Positions 23,256 to 30,579 of a DNA stretch of 35,506 nt are shown here, in pieces. The position numbers and the translations under genes were made by a program. The notes under the pieces were generated by a model. The model did no database searches. It was not told the DNA's origin and saw only the letters and a program-made list of their open reading frames with translations. This DNA comes from CAYOXX01 sp964408025 (GTDB lineage: Bacteria; Acidobacteriota; DATKUA01), in the NCBI GenBank assembly GCA_964408025.1, contig CAYOXX010000026.1, positions 1 to 35,506 of the forward strand. Reading direction: 5' to 3'. Each line of letters starts with the position of its first letter. Positions within the stretch are counted from its first letter, which is position 1.

Positions 23256-23763
23256 ATGCATATGCTTGAAGAGCGTTCAGACTTTCCAAAGCGCCGCTCT
23301 CCCAGAATGCAGCCCCACGATTACACCGAGAGGCGGGCTTACTTCTTGACTATTTGCACTGCCGGAAAGAAATCAATTTTTTCGGTCGACCGGCTTGCCA
23401 ATCTTAGCCTATAAAACAGTTCTCAGTTACTCTGACAAATACAAGACTATTCTTCACTGTATGTGCACCATGCCGGATCACATTCACCTTTTAGTTGAGC
23501 CTGAGGGAGAAAATTCAGTTGATCGGTTCATTGGCATTGTGAAGGGCAGGATTTCCTATCTCGCGAGAAGAAATGGTTTCGACGGAGAAGTGTGGCAACG
23601 GAGTTTCTATGATCACGTTTTACGGCGAGCGGAGGACATTGCGGGGACAGTGAGGTACATTCTGGAGAATCCCGAGAGGAAGGGAATAGTGAAGAACTAT
23701 TCGGATTATCGCTGGAGTTGTGACCGTTACGGAATCAAAGAATCGGTAGAAGAGCAGAGGTAA
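23256..23763 (+). pseudogene. REP-associated tyrosine transposase (RAYT), frameshifted
   Basis: The Y1-transposase/RAYT protein is split between two frames. The N-terminal part starts at ATG 23256 (KRRSPRMQPHDYTERRAYFLTICTAGKKSIFSVDRLANL, written here in part) and hits TAA at 23412-23414. The C-terminal part continues one frame over to TAA 23761-23763. It contains CTMPDHIHLLVEP (the HUH metal motif), FIGIVKGRISYL, SFYDHVLRRAEDI and VRYILENPERKGIV (region of the nucleophile Tyr). Removing one A near 23405 joins LAN-L to AYKTV without a gap, so a single-base insertion explains the break. A TTG at 23395 could still start a truncated 122-residue protein that keeps HUH and Tyr. RAYTs are thought to mobilise REP hairpins, and the gene sits between two. 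Sequencing error is the alternative to true decay. Confidence 0.8.
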
Positions 23764-23790
23764 CGGGGGCCCTGAAGGACCCCCCTACAG
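23762..23790 (-). repeat. Right REP-type inverted repeat
   Basis: Mirror copy of the left arm with one mismatch; it overlaps the last two bases of the RAYT stop codon. Confidence 0.8.
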
Positions 23791-23863
23791 ATAATTTCTG
23801 GCCATCCATTATCAGCCTGAGAGCTAAGGGGCTAGTACTCAGCGCCAGAGTCCAATGAAGACG

Positions 23864-23900
23864 AAAAGAGCGGGGCTTCGCGATAATGCCCCGCTCTTTT
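23864..23900. terminator. Strong intrinsic terminator
   Basis: A perfect 13-bp stem (AAAAGAGCGGGGC/GCCCCGCTCTTTT) with an 11-nt loop and A/T runs on both sides. It works on the minus strand for the membrane-protein gene ending at 23921 and could also stop plus-strand transcripts from the tat/RAYT side. Confidence 0.85.
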
Positions 23901-23920
23901 ATTATTAAATGGTTAATTGA

Positions 23921-24601
23921 TCAGTCTGCTTCTTTACCCCTCCAGAGCCAAGCAGCGAGCAGGAACATCGCGATTGCGAATACGATCGTAGAGGCGATGT
24001 GCATTAGAATCATCAGCCACGGTAGCTCGAGGCCCGTCAGGATGATGTTGAGCCAATAGAGGATGAACAGGATGAACAGCAGGTAGCTGATCCCCTTCTC
24101 GAGTCCGGCCCCCTTCCAGGTGGCTATGGCGTAAAGTAGCACCCAGATCATCGCGCAGAACATGGCGGTCATTAACAGAGCGTCAATTGCGCCTCCGTAG
24201 CCTGTGATCAGGTTCGACCTCAGAACGGCCTGAACGGCTTCATCTGCTTCTTCCAGGTAGGCTGCAACGCCCTGGTTCCATGGGATGATGATCACGAAGA
24301 GTTCGATCGCGTAGGCCAGAAAGTTGGCGAAGGCGAAGATGAAACCTGTTGTTGCCAGGCCGGTCGCGTCGTTAATCTTTCGGGCCGTGAAGCCCCACAT
24401 TGCGATGACGAAGAAGAAGGCGCCGACAACGGATACCATGGTCCACCAGTCGGCCGCCCAATTTCCGTACAGGGCTATTGCGCTGTCGACGTCGGTCACA
24501 TCATCAAAGCCGAACGTAAACAGGAGTCCGATAAGCCATAGCACACCTGCGACGAAGGCGCAGATGGCGGTGAATTTGAAGAACTTAGTGGAAAACGTCA
24601 T
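23921..24601 (-). CDS. Multi-pass membrane protein, paralogue A of a tandem triplet
   Basis: 226 residues, not recognised as a named family. Six hydrophobic stretches are visible (about 10-30, 54-70, 82-105, 137-160, 172-192, 197-218). A short loop after the third has WNQGVAAYLEEADEAVQ. Strongly shared with the next gene (24803-25486) are the N-terminal MTFSTKFFKFTAICAFVAG, AMWGFTARK, GLATTGFIFAF and the later LLYAIATWKGAGLEKGISY. The third paralogue (25649-26329) is more diverged. It has its own promoter (24648-24677), ribosome site (GGGGGGTAAGAG before ATG) and terminator (23864-23900). GC is lower than in the core genes. No transporter, enzyme or sensor motif is seen. Function unknown. Confidence 0.8.
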   Translation of the reverse strand: MTFSTKFFKFTAICAFVAGVLWLIGLLFTFGFDDVTDVDSAIALYGNWAADWWTMVSVVGAFFFVIAMWGFTARKINDATGLATTGFIFAFANFLAYAIELFVIIIPWNQGVAAYLEEADEAVQAVLRSNLITGYGGAIDALLMTAMFCAMIWVLLYAIATWKGAGLEKGISYLLFILFILYWLNIILTGLELPWLMILMHIASTIVFAIAMFLLAAWLWRGKEAD

Positions 24602-24647
24602 CTCTTACCCCCCTTCCCAAAGGTAAATATTTCAAAAGTACCGACCA

Positions 24648-24677
24648 TCTATATCAACAAATAGGATTCGGTGACAA
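24648..24677 (-). promoter_or_regulatory. Candidate promoter of paralogue A
   Basis: On the minus strand, TTGTCA (24672-24677) and TATAGA (24648-24653) are 18 bp apart. The same pair at the same spacing lies before paralogue B, and this block is unchanged between the copies. The -35 begins right after the T-run of the preceding terminator. An alternative TTGATA-17-TGAAAT is present only in this copy. Confidence 0.45.
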
Positions 24678-24678
24678 G

Positions 24679-24706
24679 AAAAAAGCCCATCCTCACGGAC
24701 AGGCTT
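24679..24706 (-). terminator. Intrinsic terminator of paralogue B
   Basis: Minus-strand hairpin AAGCCTGTCC-GTGA-GGATGGGCTT (10 bp with two G-U pairs) followed by a T-run. It lies about 97 bp past the paralogue B stop and directly upstream of the paralogue A promoter. Confidence 0.75.
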
Positions 24707-24802
24707 AGCAGTTCATGTCGTTTTAATTATTTTGCCCTATTCACTAACTCGAAGGGCGCGGCCTCGCGATGAAGCCTCGGCCTTTCAACATCAATATGAT
24801 GT

Positions 24803-25486
24803 TTATCGGGCGGCTTCTTTCCCTTTCCAGAGCCAGGCTCCGAGCACGAACATCACGAGTGCGAACAAAACCATGTAGACGATCATCATCAACATATCCA
24901 GCCATGCCAGTTCGAGGCCCATTGTGGCGTAGAAGAGCAGGGATAGGATGAACAGGATGAACAGCAGGTAGCTGATCCCCTTCTCGAGTCCGGCTCCCTT
25001 CCAGGTGGCTATGGCGTAAAGTAGCATCCAGATCAACGCGCAGACCATAGAGGTCATGAACAACGCATCCATCGCGCCGGAGTAACCCGCAAGCAGGTTC
25101 GACCTCAGATTGGCCTGAACGGCTTCATCAGCTTCTTCCAGGTAGGCCGCGACGGCCGGATTCCATGAGACGAAAATCATAAGATGGCCGATCGCGTATG
25201 CCAGAAAGTCAGTAAAGGCGAAGATGAAACCTGTTGTCGCCAGGCCGGCCGCACCGTCCATCTTTCGCGCCGTGAAGCCCCACATCGCGATGACAAAAAT
25301 GAAGACGCCGATAGTGGATACTGTCATCTCCCAGTTGAACGCCCAATTTCCGTGCAGGGTTATTGCACTGTCGACATCGGTTGGTATCTCAAAGCCGAAC
25401 ATCAACAACAGTGCGATAAGCCATAGCACACCTGCGACGAAGGCGCAGATGGCGGTGAATTTGAAGAACTTGGTGGAAAACGTCAT
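24803..25486 (-). CDS. Multi-pass membrane protein, paralogue B of a tandem triplet
   Basis: 227 residues. It is very similar to paralogue A along its whole length, with the first 24 residues identical and a block of more than 25 identical residues around IATWKGAGLEKGISYLLF. Differences concentrate in the first outer loop (FEIPTDVDSAITLHGNWAFNW) and the last two helices. It ends in WLWKGKEAAR, so the positive tail is on the cytoplasmic side if the topology has an even number of helices. Promoter 25533-25562, terminator 24679-24706. The close match of both coding and upstream DNA implies recent duplication or gene conversion. Family and function not recognised. Confidence 0.8.
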   Translation of the reverse strand: MTFSTKFFKFTAICAFVAGVLWLIALLLMFGFEIPTDVDSAITLHGNWAFNWEMTVSTIGVFIFVIAMWGFTARKMDGAAGLATTGFIFAFTDFLAYAIGHLMIFVSWNPAVAAYLEEADEAVQANLRSNLLAGYSGAMDALFMTSMVCALIWMLLYAIATWKGAGLEKGISYLLFILFILSLLFYATMGLELAWLDMLMMIVYMVLFALVMFVLGAWLWKGKEAAR

Positions 25487-25532
25487 CTCTTACCCCCCTT
25501 TCAGAATGTAAATACTTCGAAAGTACCGACCA

Positions 25533-25562
25533 TCTATATCAACAAATGGGATTCGGTGACAA
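25533..25562 (-). promoter_or_regulatory. Candidate promoter of paralogue B
   Basis: TTGTCA (25557-25562) and TATAGA (25533-25538), 18 bp apart on the minus strand, copy the arrangement before paralogue A. The predicted leader is about 40 nt, with GGGGGG before the ATG. Confidence 0.45.
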
Positions 25563-25591
25563 GAAAAAAACGCCTGCCCTTACGGACAGGC
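25563..25591 (-). terminator. Intrinsic terminator of paralogue C
   Basis: Minus-strand hairpin GCCTGTCC-GTAA-GGGCAGGC (8 bp, one G-U pair) followed by GTTTTTTTC. It lies about 58 bp beyond the paralogue C stop and abuts the paralogue B promoter. Confidence 0.75.
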
Positions 25592-25648
25592 CTAGCGAAT
25601 TATCCGATGCTTCTATTTAACTTTATTTACAAACCTGGGTTCCCGTGC

Positions 25649-26329
25649 CTACGGCGCCTCCTCCTGCCACAACCATACTCCAACAATGAAGTAGAGGATG
25701 GCCCAGAGGATCGGCACTATCCATATCATGATGGCGAGCAGCCACGCCTGCATCCCGTAGATGCCGATGAGGAACAGGAGCATGCCAATAGAGGTTAGCA
25801 GGAAGAATATGCTGGCGCCCTTTTCGTTGCCGGTGCCTCTCCAGGTGGCCAGGAAGTAGAGGAAGAGTCCGATCACAAAGGCGAGGAACACGAGGAAGAA
25901 CAGCGCGTATCTCATGCCGAAGAAGCCACAGATGTTGGTCCACGCCGCCGTGCGCACGGCTTCCTCCGTCTCCTCCGCAGCATACGCTGCCGCCCAACCG
26001 TAGTTTACGGCGAAGATCTCGATCACCCTGAGGATCATGTTCACGAGGCCGGCGATAAAGACGAAGAAAAAGCCTGTGGTCGCGAGTCCCGGTGTGGCTC
26101 CCTTCTTAACTCCGGCTACGGCGAGCATCACGACGAGCCCGAAAAACAGCGCGGCGAGTATCGCCCACATATAGATCGTGTAGGCGACGTTGTCCTGCAG
26201 CGCTATGTTGTCCTCGAGGCTAGTCGGCATGCTGTAGCCGAAGTAGGTCAGGAACCAGATGATCATCAGCACTCCGCAGATGAACGCGCATACTGCGGAT
26301 GTCTTGAGAAAATTTGTCGAGACGTTCAT
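25649..26329 (-). CDS. Multi-pass membrane protein, diverged paralogue C of a tandem triplet
   Basis: 226 residues, the same length and helix layout as paralogues A and B but much more diverged. Shared anchors are the start (STNFLKTSAVCAFICGVL), PGLATTGFFFVFIAGL, AAYAAEETEEAV in the mid loop, LATWRGTGNEKGAS and a WLW near the end. The ATG at 26329 is preceded by GGGGGTGGAG. It appears to be the oldest copy of the array, with A and B arising later from one another (inference). No catalytic or binding motif is recognised. It has its own terminator; the promoter is somewhere in the long gap upstream and I cannot place it with confidence. Confidence 0.78.
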   Translation of the reverse strand: MNVSTNFLKTSAVCAFICGVLMIIWFLTYFGYSMPTSLEDNIALQDNVAYTIYMWAILAALFFGLVVMLAVAGVKKGATPGLATTGFFFVFIAGLVNMILRVIEIFAVNYGWAAAYAAEETEEAVRTAAWTNICGFFGMRYALFFLVFLAFVIGLFLYFLATWRGTGNEKGASIFFLLTSIGMLLFLIGIYGMQAWLLAIMIWIVPILWAILYFIVGVWLWQEEAP

Positions 26330-26783
26330 TACTCCACCCCCAAGTTAGACGAATGTTGACCCTTCCTTACACGCTCCCGGGCGCCGGGCGTGCCTCGCCT
26401 GTCGGTGTAAAAATGACCGTGGGGTTGTTTTGTTAGCAACTGAGTAGTGAGGACAAGACCCATTATCTGCGTCCCCTTCTTCGCCCGAGGCGAGAGAGGT
26501 TTCAGCGACGCGGAAGCGGGTAAGGTGCTATGTCGATATGATGTCCGTGCATAACGGTTATGTCAAGAAGACAAATACAAATTGATACTGCGCTAAACCA
26601 TTGACGGCGCTTCCGAGAGCCACCTTGAGACATCACTGCGTCCGTGCCCGGTAACGGCGGCGCCGCTCTATCAACTGCCGCGTTTCGGATGATGGGCGTC
26701 GAGCCGACCGAGCTTAACTGTTTCGCCTTTGCGGAGACGGCGGTAGAATTAGAGCGCTCATCAGACCGCACGGGTGGCGTTCA
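26330..26783. other. 454-bp divergent intergenic region
   Basis: This separates paralogue C (minus) from apgM (plus). It should hold both promoters. A TAGAAT box at 26744-26749 is a possible -10 for apgM, but the matching -35 is poor. A 13-bp odd palindrome CATAACGGTTATG lies at 26550-26562. A possible 89-codon minus-strand ORF (26502-26771) has no ribosome site or recognisable features and I do not call it. No RNA gene is seen. Confidence 0.5.
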
Positions 26784-27995
26784 ATGAATCAGGAACTGAT
26801 CTCTCGTCTCGCGATCCGGACCGACAGCACCATCGTCTTGCTGCTCGTTGACGGCCTCGGCGGCCTGCCGCACCCGGGGACCGGCCTCACCGAGCTGGAG
26901 ACTGCCGTTACACCCAATCTAGACGCGCTCGCCGCCGAGGGTGCGCTCGGCCTCAGCACGCCGATCGCGCCCGGCGTCACACCCGGTAGCGGTCCGGCTC
27001 ACCTGCCGCTGTTTGGCTACGACCCGCTCGGCTGCGAAGTCGGTCGCGGCATCCTCGACACGCTTGGGATCGGCTTCGAGATGGAGGCTGGCGACGTGGC
27101 CGCCCGCATCAACTTCTGCACCGTCGGCGCCGACGACCGCATCGCCGACCGCAGGGCCGGCCGCATCCCCGACTCCGAGGGCCGGCGCCTTTGCGAGCAC
27201 CTGGACGCCAACATTTCGCTGCCTGGGGTCGAGAGTTTCATCGTCCACACCAAGGAGTACCGGGGCGGCATCGTGCTGCGCGGCGATGGTCTCAGCGGCG
27301 ACGTCGAGGACACCGATCCGCAGAAGGAGGGTGAGAAGCCGCTGCCGGCGCGGCCCCGCACGCCGGAGGCAGAGCGCACAGCCGAGTTGTTGAACAGCCT
27401 GATCGCCCAGGCGCGCGAGCTGCTGGCTGGAGAGGAGAAGGCGAACATGATCCTGGTGCGCGGTATCGACGCCTACGAGCCGCTGCCGCGTATGCAGGAT
27501 TTATTCAAGCTCAATCCCGTCTGCATCGCCGCCTACCCGATGTACCGCGGCCTGGCTAGGCTGGTCGGCATGAGGCTCATCGACGTGCCGTCGACCGCTT
27601 CGATAGCCGACGAGTTCGACGCCCTCGAAGGCGTCTGGGGCGAACACGACTTCTACTTCCTGCACGTCAAAAAGACCGACAGCGCCGGTGAGGACGGCGA
27701 CTTCGACAAGAAGGTACGCGTGATCGAGGATCTGGACGCCGAGGTTCCGCGCCTGGTGGCGCTCGAGCCGGACGTCGTCGTCGTCACTGGCGACCACAGC
27801 ACCCCGGCGCAGATGAAGAGCCACTCCTGGCACCCGCTTCCGACCATCCTCCGCAGCGAAGTCTGCCGCCGCGACGCCGAGACCGAGTACGGCGAGAGCG
27901 CCTGCGCGCGCGGCGGCCTGGGCCGCATCTACGCCATCGACCTGCTGCCGCTGGCGATGGCCAACGCCGGCAAGCTGCTTAAGTTCGGCGCCTGA
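26784..27995 (+). CDS. apgM: Cofactor-independent phosphoglycerate mutase, archaeal-type
   Basis: 403 residues. It interconverts 3- and 2-phosphoglycerate in glycolysis and gluconeogenesis and belongs to the alkaline-phosphatase superfamily. Motifs are LLLVDGLGGLP (metal Asp), TPNLDALAAEG, TPGSGPAHLPLFGYDP (phosphorylated Ser region), RINFCTVG, KEYRGGIVLRG, YFLHVKKTDSAGEDGDF and TGDHSTPAQMKSHSWHP (Asp and His metal ligands). This pattern is that of the archaeal ApgM family, which also occurs in scattered bacteria, rather than E. coli GpmI (about 510 residues). It stands alone on the plus strand. The serine pathway enzymes nearby use the same metabolite pool. Confidence 0.93.
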   Translation: MNQELISRLAIRTDSTIVLLLVDGLGGLPHPGTGLTELETAVTPNLDALAAEGALGLSTPIAPGVTPGSGPAHLPLFGYDPLGCEVGRGILDTLGIGFEMEAGDVAARINFCTVGADDRIADRRAGRIPDSEGRRLCEHLDANISLPGVESFIVHTKEYRGGIVLRGDGLSGDVEDTDPQKEGEKPLPARPRTPEAERTAELLNSLIAQARELLAGEEKANMILVRGIDAYEPLPRMQDLFKLNPVCIAAYPMYRGLARLVGMRLIDVPSTASIADEFDALEGVWGEHDFYFLHVKKTDSAGEDGDFDKKVRVIEDLDAEVPRLVALEPDVVVVTGDHSTPAQMKSHSWHPLPTILRSEVCRRDAETEYGESACARGGLGRIYAIDLLPLAMANAGKLLKFGA

Positions 27996-28004
27996 ACCGA
28001 GAAA

Positions 28005-28847
28005 TTAAAAATCGATATTGCAGAAGAAGGCCGCCCCGCCGGGCATCGGAGCCATCCGAATCTGTAGGGAGCGGTCCGCGGGACCGGCTTCGGAGTAGCG
28101 GCTAGTGTGGTAGCCGATCATTGTACCCACCACCGCGCTGAAGAGTACGTCGCTCCAGTAGTGCTCGTTCTCGTCGACGCGCGCGGCGGATATGTAGGCG
28201 GCCAGTCCGTATCCGATGATCCCCGCAGCACGGCCGAACTCGCGGTCGAGCACCGCAGCCATGGCGAAGGTCGACATGGCGTGGCCGGAGGGGAACGATC
28301 TGCGGTCGCCGCCGTCGGGCCGCTGCCGGCGAACGGAGAATTTCAGCGCGTAGGTCACTACCCCCGCGACGATCTGCGCCCGCAGCATCGAGTCGCCGGC
28401 CCCCAGGAGCCTCGAGTTGTTGCCGATGTATCCTGACAGCAGCAGCCCGGCCGACAGCGCCAGCGGCGTGGCGGCGCCGTGGAAGTGATCGGCGGGATCG
28501 AAGAACGGTCTCCCGCTGGTGATCTTCGCCGTCGTCGGCTCGGGATCGTAGCGCGAGAGGCCGTAGGAGGCGGCGCTGGCGCACGACAAAATCAGCAGCG
28601 AATCCCAGCGGGACAGGCGCCGGAAATCGGCCGCCAGCCGCGCGGCGAAGTTCGAGCTCCCACCGGTTCCCTGCTGCCCTGAGAAACCGCCGGGCCACGC
28701 CGGGAAATCCGAGTTCTGCAGCGCCCAGGCCGGCAGGCGGTCTGCCTCCTCCAGCTCGATGATCTCGCCGCTCGAGGCAAGAAGCGCGTCGGGACCCAAG
28801 CCCTGGGCCAGCGGAATCAGCACGAATAAAGTCAGTAAATACGACAC
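28005..28847 (-). CDS. Exported PAP2-family phosphatase
   Basis: 280 residues from GTG 28847 with a G-run ribosome site; an ATG overlapping it in another frame leads to an early stop. It has an N-terminal signal peptide (about 1-15) and an extended region to about 80. The PAP2 domain has K(x)6RP in LKFSVRRQRPDGG, SFPSGHAMSTFA, and ARVDENEHYWSD. The C-terminus (SLQIRMAPMPGGAAFFCNIDF) is strand-like and ends in Phe, suggesting periplasmic or outer-membrane association rather than a purely inner-membrane enzyme. It probably dephosphorylates lipid phosphates. It lies 58 bp after pilD on the same strand and may be the last gene of that operon. It overlaps nothing and is convergent with apgM (9-bp gap). 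Confidence 0.88.
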   Translation of the reverse strand: MSYLLTLFVLIPLAQGLGPDALLASSGEIIELEEADRLPAWALQNSDFPAWPGGFSGQQGTGGSSNFAARLAADFRRLSRWDSLLILSCASAASYGLSRYDPEPTTAKITSGRPFFDPADHFHGAATPLALSAGLLLSGYIGNNSRLLGAGDSMLRAQIVAGVVTYALKFSVRRQRPDGGDRRSFPSGHAMSTFAMAAVLDREFGRAAGIIGYGLAAYISAARVDENEHYWSDVLFSAVVGTMIGYHTSRYSEAGPADRSLQIRMAPMPGGAAFFCNIDF

Positions 28848-28905
28848 ATCGCCCCCCTGGTTATCGGCATTTAGTAACGTCTCACTATGTTCATGGCGGC
28901 GGGGT

Positions 28906-29706
28906 TCAGACGAATAATCCCGCGTACCACGCGATTATCCAGTCTCCCCACAGCAGCGCAACCAGCGCTGCGATGGCGAGGAAGGTTCCGAACGGCAGCT
29001 TGGTTTTGGCCCCCGCCCCCCTGGGGCTGTGGGCGATGATGATGACGCCGAGGGCCAGGCCGAGTAGCGAGCCGAGCAGAACGACCAGCAGCGTTCCCTG
29101 CCAGCCGAGGAAGGCCCCGATCATGGCCATCAGCTTGACGTCGCCCATCCCCATCCCCTCGTGGCCGCGCGAGGCTTGGTAGAGCAGGGCGATGGCCAGG
29201 AAGCCTCCGGCGCCGACGGCGACGCCGATCAGGGCGTCGACGATCTCCACGCGCACCCCCGCGAGCGCGAAGAGCAGCCCGAGGGCTGCGCCCGGCAGCG
29301 TCAGGACGTCGGGCAGGCGCAGCGTCTGCCAGTCGATCGCCAGCAGCACCAGCAGGAAGCAGGCGAAGAGCCAGGCCGAGAGGAACTCGAAGCTCAGCCC
29401 CAGCCCGACGAATAGGTATGCGGTGAGCGCGGCGCAGGCCAGCTCGACGAGCGGGTACTGGACGCTGAACCTGGCGCCGCAACAGGCGGCGCGCCCGCGC
29501 AGGATCGGCCAGGAGATGATCGGGATGTTCAGGTACCACGGGATCCTCTCGCCGCAGGCGGGGCAATGAGAGGGCGTGCGCACGATCTCCTCGCCCCTCG
29601 GAATCCTGTAGATGCAGACATTGAGGAAGCTGCCGGCTATCGCACCGTAGACGAAGGCCACGGCAATCCAGATCCAGCCCGGCACGGAGAGGAACCATTC
29701 CACCAT
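28906..29706 (-). CDS. pilD: Prepilin peptidase (A24 family)
   Basis: 266 residues, typical for the bifunctional prepilin leader peptidase/N-methyltransferase. Starts with FVYGAIAGSFLNVCIYRIPRGE, then a cytoplasmic loop with zinc-type cysteines (C48, C51, C75, C76). Two aspartyl-protease residues lie in AIDWQTLRLPD (D125) and GMGMGDVKLMA (D189, GxGD motif). Several membrane helices follow. The enzyme cleaves type IV prepilins and type II pseudopilins at the inner membrane. The second Cys pair reads AACC instead of the usual CxxC. The gene follows the helical-repeat protein by 3 bp, in an operon with an ABC exporter; no pilin gene is in view. Confidence 0.93.
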   Translation of the reverse strand: MVEWFLSVPGWIWIAVAFVYGAIAGSFLNVCIYRIPRGEEIVRTPSHCPACGERIPWYLNIPIISWPILRGRAACCGARFSVQYPLVELACAALTAYLFVGLGLSFEFLSAWLFACFLLVLLAIDWQTLRLPDVLTLPGAALGLLFALAGVRVEIVDALIGVAVGAGGFLAIALLYQASRGHEGMGMGDVKLMAMIGAFLGWQGTLLVVLLGSLLGLALGVIIIAHSPRGAGAKTKLPFGTFLAIAALVALLWGDWIIAWYAGLFV

Positions 29707-29709
29707 TGG

Positions 29710-30579
29710 TCAGTCCTCGATCAGGTGCTTCTCGGCCACCAGGGTGCAGCTCTCCGCGTCGATGCCGTACGCGTTGCCGGCGTGGTCCAGGGGCGCCTCC
29801 GTCAGCACCCGCTCGCCGACGGCGACGCGGCTCTCCGCCACCTCGCGCCAGCTCTCGGGGCAGCGGCCGTGGAGGCTCCTGAATACGCTCAGGAACGGCT
29901 CGAAGAGCTCGCGGTCGCGCTCGACCTTGAGGTCGTAGAGGTGGTTGTCGCTCACCTGCCGCTGGTAGTCGGTGGTGGCGCTGCGCAGCACCTCTTCCCA
30001 GTACTCGATCGCTTGGGCCAGCGTCCAATGCTCCGCCAGCAGGTGGCCGCGGAAGCGCAGCGTCCAGTGGGGCGCGTTGGGGCGCGAGGCGGCGATCTCG
30101 GCGTAGCGGGCGGCCAGCTCGTTGTCGCGGAAGAAGATGTAGCACTTCCAGGCCGCCTCCTCGGCCAGCGCGTAGTCGTCCGGCATCGCCCTGATCCCCT
30201 TGTCCAGCAGTCCCAGCACCAGCCCCTGGCGCAGCTCCGGCTGCTGCTGCGCCTCGATCAGCATGATCAGCGCCCCGATCCGGTAGGGATCGCGGTAGAG
30301 GGGATCGAGGTCGGTGATCAGGTCGAAGACGGTGTCGAGGTAGAGGAAGCGCTCGTTCGGCTTGAACTGCGAGTAGTACTGGATCGCCCAGATGTAGAGG
30401 TAGTCGGCCATAAGCTGGCGGTTGCCGAGGCTCATGATGTTCAGGTACTCGGCCGTCGGCAGGTAGAGGAGCTGCCGCCCGAGCGGATCGGGCCGCGGGA
30501 TCGAGCGCAACTGCGCTTCGATTCCCGCGGCGGCCGCCAGCAGCGCCGCCACGGCCAGCAGCGTCGCCGCGGTCCGCAT
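29710..30579 (-). CDS. Exported helical-repeat (TPR-like) protein of unknown function
   Basis: 289 residues with a signal peptide (about 1-22, ending EAQ). The rest is almost all helical, with loosely TPR-like pairs: LLYLPTAEYLNIMSLGNRQLMADYLYIWAIQYYSQ, then LDPLYRDPYRIGALIM, MPDDYALAEEAAWKCYIFF and LAARYAEIAA. Proteins with the YLP-x-x-EYL...ADYLWxRAIQY pattern occur next to ABC-2 transporters in several deep-branching Gram-negative lineages, as I recall the family; no biochemical role is known to me. The start overlaps the ABC permease stop by one base (TGATG), and pilD follows after 3 bp. The C-terminal CTLVAEKHLIED has no repeat character. Confidence 0.75.
   Translation of the reverse strand: MRTAATLLAVAALLAAAAGIEAQLRSIPRPDPLGRQLLYLPTAEYLNIMSLGNRQLMADYLYIWAIQYYSQFKPNERFLYLDTVFDLITDLDPLYRDPYRIGALIMLIEAQQQPELRQGLVLGLLDKGIRAMPDDYALAEEAAWKCYIFFRDNELAARYAEIAASRPNAPHWTLRFRGHLLAEHWTLAQAIEYWEEVLRSATTDYQRQVSDNHLYDLKVERDRELFEPFLSVFRSLHGRCPESWREVAESRVAVGERVLTEAPLDHAGNAYGIDAESCTLVAEKHLIED

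Larger units (their letters stand above)
23223..23790 (+). mobile_element. REP-bounded RAYT element
   Basis: A 568-bp unit bounded by 29-bp inverted repeats at 23223-23251 and 23762-23790. They match at 28 of 29 positions, the difference being at the 11th base. The outer ends read CTGTAGGGGG and the inner ends GGGCCCCCGTT. Each arm is itself an imperfect palindrome (G-run, CCT-TC-AGG, C-run) like a REP hairpin. Between them lies a frameshifted REP-associated tyrosine transposase gene. The interior is visibly AT-richer than the flanking genes, which suggests a foreign origin. Confidence 0.8.

Noticed and set aside
26502..26771. An 89-codon minus-strand ORF in the apgM upstream gap
   Set aside because: No ribosome site, no recognisable sequence, and it would overlap the probable apgM promoter.
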